This document shows positions 1 through 13,800 of a stretch of 64,000 bases of DNA, piece after piece (position 1 is the stretch's first letter; every line of letters begins with the position of its first letter). Source of the stretch: Reticulitermes lucifugus. Taxonomy: Eukaryota > Arthropoda > Insecta > Blattodea > Rhinotermitidae. Location of the stretch: NCBI GenBank assembly GCA_026260175.1, contig JAKCWW010000034.1, positions 1 through 64,000 on the forward strand. The letters are read 5' to 3'. A program made the translations under genes and the position numbers. Below the pieces are notes generated by a model. That model was not told the DNA's origin. It saw only the letters and a program-made list of their open reading frames with translations, and made no database searches.

Positions 1-1110
1 TTCTTCAATCTGGTGCAGATCTTTGCAACCAGTAAATTGTGGTCAGAGTCAATATTTGCTCCAAGCAGTGCCTGCACATCCTTCACACTGTTCCTGAATC
101 ACCGTTTCACTAGTACATAGTCCAAATGATGTCGACTCCTATCCCCTGGTGATTTCCAAGTGTACAATCTTCTTTTAGGTCTTTGAACCATGTGTCTTTT
201 ATAACAAGCCCATTTCTTTCACAGAAGTCAATGAGCATTTGACCTCTCTGATTCCTCCTTTCCAGTCTCCCATCATAATCGTATTTGTCTCACTTTTTCC
301 ATCCTCTTCAAGAATTTCTTCAATTACATCATACAGCTCTTCCACTTTGTCATCTTCATACTCCGATGTTGGCGTGTACACTTGCACAATCAAAATATTT
401 ACTGGTTCTGCCTTCAACTTAACAGCAATGATTCTGTCACTATAAGCACTCTTCTTAACAACACTGTTCACTATGCTTTTATGCACTACTATTGCTATGC
501 CTCTTTTAGCCCTGTCACCCCCCGAATAATACACTGTATAATCACCACTTCTTATTTCACCTTGACCCTTCCACTGCACTTCACTAATACCTAGCAAAGA
601 CACTGTGTTCTTCAGCATCTCCGTCTTCAGATTTTCAAGTTTTCCTCCTTCATTCAAGGTCCTTATGTTCCAAGTTCCTATCTTCAAGCTGTGATGTTCC
701 TTCTGCTTCTGTTTGTAGTCCTCGCTGTAACTCCTACCACGTGGTGTCTCCTCTAGAAACACTCCCCCCGGGAGATCCGAATGGTGGAGTAGTTTACCTC
801 TGGATTGTTCTGTCTCCAGAGGAAGAAAATTGCATTTGTCTCTGTTTCTGGAAGAGACTATCCAGGAAAAGTAATAATGTGGTAGGTTTTCCATTTTCTG
901 TCCACATCGCAGTACAGAAGCTGTTCAGACTACTCTGGTCATGCCTGTTGCTACACGATCATGAACCATCTCGAGCATCATTTGCTCTGTGCTTCAAGAC
1001 GCTACTGATGCCGCTGCTTCCAGTATCAGGGAATTTTTATTGGATTTCCCATCTCCTAGGCATCGCTCTTCATCTGATTCCTAACCTCTTGATCTGTCCA
1101 GCTTGAGAGA
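1..1110 (-). mobile_element. Non-LTR retrotransposon (RTE-like LINE) endonuclease remnant
   Basis: On the minus strand, about 690 down to 200 reads as an APE-type endonuclease: GTWNIRTLNEGGK near its start, then GISEVQWKGQG, YSGGDRAKRGIAIVV, VYTPTSEYEDDKVEELY and IMMGDW. These are the usual blocks of the endonuclease that nicks target DNA for LINE insertion. Beyond MMGDW the frame is broken, but the expected continuation is still readable in other frames: DFCERNGLVIKDTW, YTWKSPGDRSRHHLDYVLV, then SDHNLLVAKICTRLKK at the window edge. That part contains at least one frame change and one in-frame stop. The element runs off the left edge, so its reverse transcriptase is not visible here. The upstream part to about 1,110 looks like the 5' region of the same element; that boundary is uncertain. 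Confidence 0.8.
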
Positions 1111-4100
1111 CCCTAATGGTAGCAATGCTACCGCTGACTTAGCTCTCAGGGTCACTGGAACTCAAGCCTCTCTACCACAGCAAGGTGGAGATACCAATAA
1201 AGGGGACGGTTAAGATATAGGTTCCAAAAGACTGTGTTCTCTCTGAGATACACAGAGGCCAAACAAACAGTTTTTATAAACTGAGGCACTGTGTTCTCTG
1301 TGAGGTATGACTGTGACTGAAGAGACAGCTGAACATCAAGCATACAACACAAAAGCACAACTGACAAAAAGGGCCATGGAGTACTGCATGAATATTACTA
1401 CAGACCATTATATGATGGGCATGTGGCAAGTACATACACAATGTGACTCACAAACACATACAAATATATTTAAATTCATTATTAAGAGAGAGATACTGAA
1501 AAGGGATTATAAAGCAGACTGCGATGAACTAAAACATTAAGGGACAAAAACACATAAAAAACCTCAATAGGTGCCAAAACATACCCCAACATTCTTGAAC
1601 ATTCCTAGATTACACTAGAAAGAATATCCATCACATGATAAGTATTTATTACCAATATTTACTATTCTGAATATATCTTTTTCAGTATTAAAAATATTTT
1701 AATCATTTGTAAAATTCAACAGTATCAAAAACTTGTGCTGCCATTACCTTCAATATCAACCTCACATGGCTAGGGTTACTATCAGTCTTGATATACCGAC
1801 AACAAATACTGGTCACGTGTGGTGTACTTCATAGTTTCAATTGAAGCTTAGAGGTGAAGACGTCGTTATCACTGTTAACTATTCTATCGTTTAAAATTGA
1901 CGCATGGAACATTTAGGTTATGTTCTGTCGCGAAATTCTTTATCCAACAAGACAACATATTAAGTGAATTACGAAGTATAAGAACCCATAACAAAATAAA
2001 TAAACAGCATAGGTGCAACAAATGTGAATTCTCACGTGAAGTAGGATTACTAAAATTTCACACCTCTGTATTTGTTAGCGTTAAAAAAATACTTGCAGCT
2101 CCACGAATTAATACAGTTCTTCAAAAAACAAAGCACGCACCACACAGCAAACTTTGTCATAATAGATAACGTAGTCACTAAATCAAACTGAAACTAGCTC
2201 AGGACAAAACTGTCATCAAATAAGAGTATGGCGGCACGTTATAGACATATTATTATTATAATTAATACTGACCTTTAGTACTTCTATACAACTTCCAACG
2301 TGTCGTATCTGTATAGGGTTGTTCATAAACATCCCTAAATAAATTGGGTGTCGATCTTCCTTTCATCTTGAAAAATCTGTGCAATTAAAGCAACTAGGTT
2401 AAAAATAGTTCCACTGACATAGGTCTCAGACGTGCTGAAACAGATGGGCACGTCAGTGCTATTGGTTGAAAGCATGGATCAGAGGTATGACGTTTTATGA
2501 TGTCACATGCTACTACACTGCCATCTGTACATGTACGACGTCTGTAACAGGTGGACCCATGGTTCGGAGGTGGGAAATGTCGACCATTCTGGCTGTCGAC
2601 CTGTTAATGTAGCACACATCTTCGACAAACTGGTATCGATAAAACTTACCAGTATAAGCTTTTTTTTATTGTTAAAAGCCCTCCCATTTACGGCCACTAT
2701 TGCAACAAATGTATATTTACATTCATGTTCCAATTCGTACATTATTTGTGGAAATTTTGGATTGAGAGAGAGGAATGAAAATTGCACGTTCTTTACTAAC
2801 ATTGTATTCAACCTCAAATTGTTTACGTTTTACACCATGGTATGTCAGGGAAACTAGGCGAACGTGTTCTAGCCCGATATTTTGCATTTCATGTTACTTT
2901 GTTGAATAAAGTCAGTACTGCCCATACAAATTACACTGCATCAAACAATAGTAATTCATTACAGATGTCTAAGCTGGTTACAAAAACAAAAGAGCGGACA
3001 GAATTCTAGTTCAAAGATGAAGGCTAAATGACAAAATACATGCATAAGTCTACATCATCAAATTACATAATTTGATTTGTTCTGCTGTTAAATCATATGG
3101 AAAAACTACAAATATCCTACCCTTTTATCTAAAATTGCTGCTACACAAATGGTGATCTAAGAACTCTTCTAAAATGTCATCACAAACAGAAACGCACTGC
3201 GCTAAATTGTGTACAATGTCCGCAATTCTAAATGAGTCAACCAAGCTAATTATGTGCAATTTTACAACAGAAAACAGCACTAAAACTCCACCAGCAAGAG
3301 AAGCAGATGCAGAAAAAAAAATTTACAATGTTACAAACCCTAGATAGGTAAATGGATCTATACTTACACAATTGAACAGGTAATATAATGGTCAACACAT
3401 GAAACAAAAAATTAAATATAAGTCTAAGAATTATATTTAAATGGAACTTAATTTAACCTTTAGCATATGGATTTTTAAATGCTCATTTTCTGCTGTGGCA
3501 AGAGCACTATTCAATTCAAATACCCACTGTGGGACAGTGTCTTCCTTTCCAGACAAAAATGATGTACATTTAATGGGACAGTACTATCCTGTTCATCTGT
3601 TAAAGGTTAACATTTGTTTTTCATGTGCTTAGGGATGATGGACTGAACTGCATGGCATGAACAGTGGAATGGTCAATTGAAAGTAACATACTACATTCAC
3701 CAGTAAATGTAATCATGCAAAACTTAGATCTACCACAGCTGGTAACACGGAAGTATCTAGAAATGTAGGAACAGAGACATGGCCCAGGGTATGGCAATGC
3801 TATGAAGAAACACTGGGTGGAGACATGCTTGTTGAAGTCAGTTTCTCCAACTACTCTGCTCCCAAATTACACTTAGAAGAAGCCATTTTGAAAACACGGT
3901 ATTATGTCCTGTCAGTGATAATTTTGATGCCATGTAGTTAATGTGCATCACTCTGGTTACAAAATAAATATCCAGCAGTATTATTTTTATACTGACCTAC
4001 TGATGTGATAAAATCTGCACCTTTCAACTGCCTTCTGCCTGGGAATTAAAATCCTTGTAACATTCATCATAATTCCTGTCACATTTCTTTGGTATTGAAG

Positions 4101-4540
4101 ATAGTAAACAAGTGACCTATTTTGGCTGAGCCCCAGTGCTCTTATTAACCCTTCAATGATGGTGGGTATTAAATTCCAACTACTACCCAGAATGGAGGGG
4201 TTCATGCATTCATGATGGCATGGTGCACCGAGGCTGGCAGTGTATAAGGAATTAAATGTCTGTACAGCGCACCGTGGCCGGTATAAAAAGGTTAATAACA
4301 TTTGTGACAGAAATGTCATCTGAATCTAAATGAGCTACGCCAACAATCACAGTCTTCAAAACAGTGACAGAAGTACAGTCTACCAACTCTGCAACAGGAC
4401 AGGTAAGAGACTGCACAGTATCATTGTACTCCTCACAGCTAGACAGACATTGATTCATGATGGTGCTTCAGATATCATACACATTTTTTGTTGCACCACA
4501 GCTGACACCACATAGCAAGCACATGGTAATGAAACCACCA
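1111..4540. other. Stretch without a recognised gene
   Basis: No open frame here shows family motifs, splice-consistent exons or convincing codon use. Short frames, such as one near 1,897-2,169 with two CxxC-like cysteines, are too isolated to call. The composition is AT-rich and looks like ordinary intergenic or intronic DNA. Confidence 0.5.
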
Positions 4541-4699
4541 AGATATGCTACAGACACACACCTACTTACATAATTTCAAGTTACACAATTTCAGAGTTAT
4601 GCAGTTTATGAAATGTTTTTGTTATCATCACCATCATCACACAGGCAAATACAGTATACACCTCAAGACTGTGAGCATGCAGATAATCTATCCACAGAT

Positions 4700-5440
4700 T
4701 GCAATTACAAAAACGTGGACAAAGTTCGCAAAATCAACACCAAAGGCCAACAGTGTACCATTTTGGAGGTAACTGGCAGGTTAGGCCTCTCATAGGGACC
4801 ATGCCAGGTCATTCTAAGGAAGTCCTTCAACATGTGGCACAACTCAAGTCTGTGCCTTGGTTGCTCACCAACCACCTGAAGTGGAAGAATGTGTTTGTGT
4901 GCCAGGAACCGTTGGATTAAATCAGAAATGACTAAAACTTTGAGGGTCATAATATGCAAAGAAAGTGAGGGAAGTCACATCAAACATCAAGAGCATTTTT
5001 GTGATCTTTTTCAACTGCAAGGGCATTGTTCCATCACAAATTTGTTGCCCCAGGCCAAACAGTGAACCAGCACACCGAAAATGTTTGGAAAGATGGCAGG
5101 ACCAGAACTGGCTATTTCATCATCCATGACAAAATGCCAGTGCACCACTTTTTGTCCACTACAAACAATGCTGTGCTTCCCCAGCCTCCTTACTTGCCTG
5201 ACTTCACTCCTTGTGATTTATTCTTGTTTCCCAGAATGAAATTGCACATTTGAGGGTACTGTTTTCAGGATGGACCTGAAATTCAGGAACAATTGCTAAT
5301 GGTCCTACATGGGATACCATGAAGTCAGTTTTGAGTGGTGCTTCCAGTAGTGGCAGAAACCCTGGACCCACTGCATAAACTTGGAAGAGGACTACTTTGA
5401 AGAGAACAATAATGACCAGTAACAAAAGTAAGCATATATT
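4700..5440 (+). mobile_element. Decayed mariner-like DNA transposon (transposase remnant)
   Basis: Translated in shifting plus-strand frames, the stretch matches the layout of a mariner transposase. An HTH region (GQQCTILEVTGRLGLS) is followed by a region resembling the ARWVPRLLT block, then IFVIFFNCKGIVHHKFV, PGQTVNQ, IIHDKMPVHH (the site of the second catalytic Asp, normally HDNAPxH), and PPYLPDFTPCDLFLFPRMK, which keeps the third catalytic Asp. A tail like GDYFEEDN follows at about 5,390-5,420. The first catalytic Asp block (TGDETW) is not visible, several frame changes separate the blocks, and no terminal inverted repeats were found. It is an inactive fossil 2.4 kb or more downstream of the botv stop, on the opposite strand. 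Confidence 0.8.
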
Positions 5441-5444
5441 TCAC

Positions 5445-6740
5445 TGTCAACTCAGGCCGTAAATTTTCAAATGCACCCTGCTAATACAGCATTCTCATGA
5501 CACAGCATGTCAGATAGAAAGCAACATCAGATAACCAAGGTCAGATAATCAGGACTCTGCTATAAATAATAATAATATAATAATAATAATAATAATAATA
5601 ATGTAGCTGGCTTTTTCATTTTAGACTTACATATAGTTATGTATAATAACATGTTACTCCCTTTCATTTCTGATACATAATTTATTTTATTACACCTTGT
5701 GTATCAGGCTTTATTTTGTATATCTTAATTTCATTTAAAACAATTCCTTTCATCTTCATACATGACACGTACGCCACACATACACCTATACATTGATGAA
5801 CCTCTCCTAAACTAACTCTTCTTATCACTTCACTTCTCTGTATTACCAAACATTTTAATAAAAATGTACTTTACACTATCGCATAAATTACGAAAATGAC
5901 ACACAGCTTCAGCTGATTAGCTGAACCCATCTACAGCATTTCCATGTCTCTTTTTGGGGTGTTCCCCCTTGGCACAAACACAGACCCTAGCATTCATGTA
6001 TCACTTGTAAAGCAAATATTCAATTTGTTTGTATACAACTTTAAAGGTTTTGATGAATCAATAACAATATGTACTGCAGTTTGGAAACTTGCATCATACT
6101 TAATAAAACATGCTCAAATTTTAAGAATTAGTGCTTGCTTTCTTCTGCCCTCAAATTCTAACTGCAGAATTTACACCCCTTGTGTCCCTAACAATGTAAT
6201 TTTCACCTTTCGGAACATGCCATTAGCCATATACTTATCAGAAAGCACAGTGAACTTCAAATAATTTATTCTGTTACAAATTGTATTTTCAAAAGCCAGT
6301 TACAAGTTAATTCTCTGGAATGCAGGACAAAGTGTTTTGCAACAAACCAACAGAGTATAGTATGAGTATTTACATAAATTAAAAGATAATTATATTTATT
6401 TACTTACTTGTAGTTTATTTAATGATACTGTCAGTAACTCAGAGAAGCAAGATAGGCAATGTACATATAATGTAACATTGTGGCATGTTCACATAACTAG
6501 TTGAATGCACAAATGTGGACATACTACCTCCACTGTAGAGTGCTCCTGTTATAATTAGATAACCTCTGCAGCAACAATGCATTCTCTTAGTATTGTTGAC
6601 ATGTCACTGTAAACAATGGAAATGCAACAATGCATAACTTTTGCATCATTGCACTACAAGGCGCTGTGAACAGTGCTTTTAAGGGAATTTTATGTCACCG
6701 ACAACAATAAAAATACTTAAGTCTCCATGTAAAGTGCCCG
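5445..6740. other. Stretch without a recognised gene
   Basis: AT-rich sequence with an (AAT)n microsatellite at about 5,570-5,605. No frame with recognisable domains was seen on either strand. Confidence 0.5.
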
Positions 6741-6744
6741 CTAT

Positions 6745-6900
6745 TTTTGTCTGATTTTACCCAAAATTGGGTTTTCTTAACATATTTTCATAAAGGTCTC
6801 CAATATCAGATTTCACAAAATCTGTTGAGTGGAAGCCGAGGTGATACATGTGGACAAACAGACAGACAGACATGTCAAAGCTAATAGATGCTTTTCGTAA
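6745..6900 (+). repeat. Dispersed repeat with a GACAAACAGACAGAC-type segment
   Basis: The segment around ATCAGATTTCACAAAATCTG, GGACAAACAGACAGACAGAC and AAGCTAATAG, CTTTTCG, GCAAATGCGCCT recurs, diverged, at 20,212-20,415 in the same orientation. Blocks of this kind (a target-like AAATTTCATnAnAATC followed by ACAAACAGACAGAC) are common near the ends of dispersed insect repeats. The element family was not identified. Confidence 0.55.
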
Positions 6901-6904
6901 ATGT

Positions 6905-7065
6905 GCAAATGCGCCTTAAAAAAAGCATAAAAATTGGGGATGATAATGAACAACAACTTGGAAAGGATGCAAAAGGAAGCAAACATGCATTAATTTCAGG
7001 TACTATCCTGGAATTTCTATGGGGGACTGAGGAAAGCCACAGAAAATGTCTCTCAGGATAGATGA
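6905..7065 (-). repeat. Diverged dispersed repeat, shared with about 35.95-36.12 kb
   Basis: Read on the minus strand, the segment TTTCCTCAGTCCCCCATAGA and what follows resembles the plus-strand stretch starting TTTCTTCAGTCCGTCAAAGC near 36,015, including a similar CAGG/TACC spacing downstream. The two copies look like old members of one interspersed family. No coding capacity is claimed. Confidence 0.4.
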
Positions 7066-7368
7066 TGTCCTGACCAAAATTCAAACTTGGCACACCATGA
7101 ACCCAATTCAAAAGCTTGGACCAACTTGTTCACAACACCAAACTATACATTAACACTTGTCTCAAATGGAAAACATGATCAGGTCATTTGGGATTCGATT
7201 CTGAGCAGGATTTACTGGATTAGAAATATAAACACACTCAAAGACATGCTACAGAGTACAAGACTAGACAAGTTTACATGCAACATGGTCTGCATGGCCT
7301 CAAGAATTTGTCAAGTGATGTAATTATTTTGACTATGATTATGACGAGGTGCAAATGAATGGGTTGTG

Positions 7369-7376
7369 ATTTATTC
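7369..7376 (-). promoter_or_regulatory. Candidate polyadenylation signal for botv
   Basis: AATAAA on the minus strand, about 465 bases past the botv stop codon. The position is plausible for a 3' UTR, but the hexamer is common in AT-rich DNA and nothing else supports its use. Confidence 0.25.
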
Positions 7377-7839
7377 ACATGTAGAATCTTGTTCAGTATA
7401 AAATACCCATACATCAATATTCCAGCTTAGTCAGTTTGGTTTGTTATGTTATTTCCAACATACTTTACGCAGATGAGACAAAATAACATAAAAATATAAA
7501 AAACACGATCCATTGTTACATAAGAAAAATGTTTCTAAAATGCGTTACTTACATGCGTCACAATGAATATGTCTTAATACTCTTAAAACTTTTAAAATCC
7601 AATATATGGCACCACAACTACAGCAGAGATGAAAAGAACCATCTCTGACCATTAAACTGTACTAATTCGCTGAAATGTAATTTATGTACACATCAATTTG
7701 GTCTGTTCCCATATTTTCAGTATGTGAATCTGTTATACTGGCTATAAGCTGCATTTGTAATCCATTACAGCACAGGAATTTAAAATACATACTACAATGA
7801 AACATACAGGGCCCTTGATTTCATGTGACATAAACACAA

Positions 7840-10800
7840 TCATATGAATTTGAAGCACTTTTGTTTGTCATGAGGTATTCTGGTCTTGAAGAGTATTGAA
7901 TCTGCTCTAAACTGAGTGTTGAGTAGTGGAGTGTACCCAAACACCTGGAAATGTGAACTGGTATTAACAGAATGCAACACACAGTAAAATGTCTATATAA
8001 CAAGAGCTGCTGATATAAAATTCTCTTTCCTGCATGTCAACTTGTAAATGGTTAAACAGAAATATTCAGTGATTTGTTCTACAATAGTTTTTAAAAGCAT
8101 ACGACTGACTTTAAAGTACCTAATGGTTTGATTTGAAGAATTTAAAATTGAAGATTTAAGTCTTGTGGGATGTTACCCCACGCCGACTGGTAAATACAGC
8201 AGAACCTCCATTTAAGGCTCATCTGGGAGACAAGCTTCTCATATCTCAAATTGAGAAAAATTGTAAATAAGAGTTGTGTCAAAAAAAATACTACTGTGGT
8301 TACAAAAGCATTATATTCACTCAAAATTTAAACCTAACAATGTTTTCCTTCAGCCCATTTTATATCCATATTTCTATATTTATTTTTGGGACACAAAAGA
8401 AAAAATTTGAAAAATAAACTCAAACTAGGGTTTCACTGCACAAGGCATTCTATGAGTCAATTCTTCTATCAGCATGGTGTATGATGACCAATCATGAGGC
8501 AGCTTACATCCACGATTCATTATCAACAAATAACACCGCTCAGTTATAAACATGCTTCTATGTGAGTGGCTCCTACCACAGGCTTTTTGACCAATCACAT
8601 TGATGCTGACTCTTTTAAAACTGATGGTAAAGTGCTGTATTAGTTCATAATCAATTTTAACATTGCTTCACTTCCATTGCACGTAATCAATGCATTATTT
8701 ATGCAACCCAAAGTCCGAAGTTGTAAACCTGAACCCTAAATTGAGGCTCCAAGACGGTGTAGGGGCCGAATTTTCATGTCTTAAATGAGGGAAAAAACCT
8801 AAAATTGATAAAACTTAAATCACAAAAAATAAACCTAAAATGCAGAAAAATCTTAAATCAAGAAACCTTAAACTGGGATTCTGCTGTAGTTCTGACGTTT
8901 TGAAGATCATAGTGCCTTCAAAACACTGGTAACTATTTACCAATCAGCATGGCATAAATCCCAGAAGACGTGAAGCTTGGCAAAACCATTGTAAGAACCA
9001 CAAACCCCAAAACTTAGAATTGATTCTAAATCTATGTGTTGAAAAAAATTACAGTCTTTGTAGTTATGTTGGACTTGAAAAACACTCCTCAAAAATCCAT
9101 CAGACCTATGAAGGCAGTGGATATATGTGAATAATAAAAACACTATTTTAAAGATTCTAGTTCTTGTTTCAAAGTTTATTTTTGTAAGATAATGGTGTGC
9201 AATCAAATGTGAAAATGTTTACAATTACCAAGAATCTGAATGGCTGTCAGAGTGGGAGAGAACTGATTGTGGTAAATAGCTGTAAATGCATTATGGCTAT
9301 CATACCTGTGTAAAAAATTTAATACATTTGTGTCTTTCCTGAAAATGTGTGTCATCCTCAGACAAGGAAACTGGGCACCCTGGACAGCGAAAGGTCCAAC
9401 GAGAAGTCACCTGCCAAGAAAAAATAAAAAATAAACACTCCCTTAAATAAGTACAACTTTAGCATGTATCTGGCTCATATTTTCTTCTGCTTACCCTGAC
9501 CTCCATGGATTTTGCTGAACCCTGCTCCAACTTCATGGCCATCTTTTCATATTCCTACATCTCTATACCATTTTGGTCTGTGCTGAACAATAAGTTTTGT
9601 GCTTTTTAATTCCCTATCACTAATAATACCAAATCACCAACCATGCAAATTTCTGAAGTGAAAATGATACTAGCACCACATAATGTATGGTTCTAAAGTT
9701 TCATGTGGTAAAAGATGTGAAATATATTTTCAGTACTCTTGTTAGAATGTGATCTTGACACTCTAAGTCTTGTAGGTGATTACCAACATCTTGGAAGAAC
9801 AATCTTTACTTCAGCCCTCAATGGGGCAACAGGGTCTTCCAAAATACTCATAGTCACCAATAAGACTGCACACTGCCAAAATCCAGAATATCATATTCTA
9901 ATTTTTCACCAGTTGAAAGCCTTGTTCTCATAACTGCACCCCTGTTCACAAGATGTACAACAGGACTGCAGCAATATAAATGTTACATGATATGACCAAG
10001 CAAAGGACATATCTTAGCACAACATTATACTAATGGTTGACTGGGTCTTAGTTTATTTAAAGACATTTTTTAAACTCACACATAGGTCATATAGTATCAA
10101 ATGGACGAGTCTGAAGAGACGTAAAAGCAGCAGTTGTGACTTATTTTGTGATATTCTACCAGCACTGTCTTGGACAGATAGCAGAAAATCTAGACATTGC
10201 ATCAGTGTTTAGTATGCGACACTGGCATAATGTCATGCAACCAATTTTCACTGCACTTACAAATGTGCATGTTTATAAAAAATGAAAGTGTAAATAGATG
10301 TATAAAAAATGTTCCACTGAATGTACAACACCAAATAAAGGAAAACAATAACACACCAAGTGACATATGTGTTATTTATCAAACTGTCAAATTCATATTT
10401 TATTCATATCTGACAATAAAATGCCTTGAAAAAACATAGTGCATTTTAGACTTAAAGAAAAATTGACATTTTACATGACTGACTTATTTACATTACTTCT
10501 TAATCTACACAATTCATGTTCAACAATAATTTATAACAATTGTTACATAAGCAAGCAATCCCATTACAGGCCTGGACAGACCCTTAGGGTTCCAGGAGGT
10601 TGAGGCTCCCANNNNNNNNNNNNNNNNNNNNNNNNNNNNNNNNNNNNNNNNNNNNNNNNNNTTGTCAGCCCTACGCACCGGCCGCCTTTACCCCCCCAGG
10701 AAATATTCCTGGTACTCATTTCTGAACAATTGTTACATACTTTCCTTAATTCTACTTACTGTATAGGGCATTATCCTTTAATATCCCTTGATTCAGGTTT

Positions 10801-13800
10801 TCCCTCACTTAAGGTCAAATTTTATCACTTTTGTTATACCGTATTTCAATAACTAATTTCTTCCCAATCAATTTATGAACCAGTGGCCATCACTCTTGCA
10901 CAGAAATATAAATCTCATGTTGCATTTACCTTGACTGGCGGCTTCCTTGTAATGTGTGAGACAAGGAAGTTCATTGCAATGTCTTCACAGTTCATGTACT
11001 CATCTACTTTGTCTCTTACAGCCTGTGGCAGCCAGTAGGAGTAGAGGTACATATAATACTTGTGAAAGAATGCAGCACCTGTCAGTTACATAGCAACAAA
11101 CATCTGGATGTTAAGACATGCTGGAAAAGCACACACTCTTATGTTGGTAACATTTTAGACCTGCATATGAAGAATCAGGGTTATATTTGTTCACAAGCAC
11201 AGTCAGAAAAGCATGAAAAATCTCAGGGTCTTTTGGTATCTCATCATAAGTCTGCACTGTTAAGGTGGCTGGTCATCAGCATCTCACTGCAGAGGTCTGG
11301 GTGGACAAAGTGACACCATTTCCAAACATTTCAGTTTTCCCCTGCCAAATGTCATTGCACCAATGCTCCACACTTATCTATCATCAATGGTTGGTACAAT
11401 AGGTTCTTTTGAGATCATATACCAAGAAAGTTGTTTCACTTCACTCCTAAAGTGTCAGAAAACCAACTACTCATAAATAACATATAAAGTTTAAGGATTA
11501 TTACACCTATTTATTATGCTTAAAGAATATAGGTTCTATGAACTTGTGCATCTTTCCTGATAGTTTTTACAACTTTGTGTGAGTTATAACTGCTTTTATT
11601 ACATTCAATATATTTAACTTATGAACTACTTCTATATCTTGTGGTGACTTGCTTTCACCTGTATGGATTGCTTGAAGACAATAAAGAATGAATGATTGAA
11701 TGAATGAACTGTATTTGAGTTTTCAACTACACATACTTATGTCTGACTGTAGTGTTTGTTAAAAGAAACTCTTTATTACAGGCTGTGTTCATTACCTAAG
11801 ATGTCTACTGTAACATGAAGTGGAAATGCCAATATATACACATTGTGTTTTTCAGAGAACTCATATACAGTATCTGCAATGGATGGTTAACCAGGAGAAA
11901 ATTACACAGCATGAAACAACCAACCAATGGATGCTGCTCTGCTACAAACCTGTTAACACCATGGAGAGCTCGCACGAATAATTGGAATTGTACAGCCACC
12001 CACCATAATTGAGGTCCCAGGCATGGAACCTACCAGGGAAGCCAACTACTCTGTCCCGCTGCTCTCGCCATACCCTGCCAACAGTGATTTACAAATAATT
12101 AAAAGTAAGTTGAAAATAACCAGCTGTGTGGTTATGCACACCATCTTTTGCCAACTTTATATTTACATCTGTCAAACGTTATTGCACTTTTTGCACTTTT
12201 GCATTCTGAGTTGAATAAAATTCTTCTTGTAATTTCATCTGTTCTTCTGAAAATTCATTTCCTGCCTCCACTGGCGAAGTAGCATACACCAATTAAAAAT
12301 GACAGATATGTTAGACAGCAGGTGCAATGTTTTTAACTGCCAACCTAACAAATTTTGGTGCTCTAAAGGTTAAATTAATGGCACCAAGACAATGTAGCCA
12401 GAAAGAGATGAGAAGGCTCAAATTGACTATTTTAATTTTTGGTGAAGGTATTAACCACGTTTATTTTAAAAAACACGTTTCTTAACAGTTCCTTTGAAAG
12501 GTTTTTGTCTGCCATTACAATGATATGTAGATTCGTGAAAAATATTGATCCAGACTCTGTACCAACTTCACTCCACTGTGTTATTTTATTATCCATTTGT
12601 TGCATTTTGTGAAATATATATAGGCTCCACACAGCAGAGACCTGAAGAAGCTATCACTCTGCTAGTCAAGAACTACCCCCCTCCTACACGTTCATACTTG
12701 CTGTACACTATTTCTTTAACATCCATCTTAATATTATCATCCCATCTATGACTATGTTTCGCAATCAGTCTGTTCGCTTGAAGTTCTTCAACCAACATGC
12801 TGCATGCATTTCTCATATTCCCCATTAAAAACAATTTCAAATCTCAACAAGATACATATTCTGTGTTACATGCCAGTGTTTTGAGCAATAATCAATTTTT
12901 AACAAAAGTTATAAATTACGTTCAAGTTATACATAAAGTAGGTGTTAAATTCGATCAATACACATGAAAACAAAATTCATCCAACACCTTTTGGTACTGA
13001 TCTCCAGCATCAAATACCAACAAAATCTGTGAAGTGTTTGTGGAACTAAAAAATGTGGAAGGACAGACATATCCTCCCAATTATGCAATTATATTATACA
13101 CTTTGTGCAAAGAATGCTTAAAAATCTAGTTAAAATTGCAAATAAATGGAGTTTAAAACTGTCATTTTGCTTGTCGGCACCAATATTAGGAACAAAATAC
13201 CGACCTGAAGCCAAAAACAATTTCATGATGTCGCAGGTGTGTATCATCATCTACTGAAAGCACAGCCTCCGTTTCAATGGCATCATATGGGAGAAATCGG
13301 TTATTCAAGCTGTTTCGACTAGCTTTAACCACCTTTAAAGAAATAAATAAGCATCAAAATAGGAGTAAACAAGATATGTATATGTTATAATAACAATTCA
13401 CACGCCCATCTTGGCGTATATATTGTAAACTAACAATACTAGTGGAAACGTATAAATAAAAAAGTTGTTTGTTTTTGGAAGGAAAATTCAGAAAGATTAT
13501 TAACACTGCTGTTATACACATTAAGACCCCACTGCTTATGGAAAGAACAAATCAGTAACATGCTAGCATAAACACAAAACACAATCTAGCATCATAGCTA
13601 GGATATGGACAAAACCCAATGCTTGGGTAAAACTCAAAACTACAGCCACTGCAAGAATACAGTATCTCAATGATCATGAACCCTGATGTTTGGGATTTAA
13701 ACCTTTTGTGATCACCCACTTTAATACAATTGTTTCTACCTTTCAAGGCTGCTTCTGACAAAATTGGATTGGACCATGTGGCTAGCGAGTCAGCTTCCCC

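Noticed and set aside
1897-2169. Frame with CNKCEF-like cysteines suggesting a zinc finger
   Set aside because: Only one partial CxxC unit, no second finger, no supporting splice sites or family match.
4545-4772. Short frame with a run of histidines
   Set aside because: The run comes from a CATCAC simple repeat, and the frame overlaps the mariner remnant.
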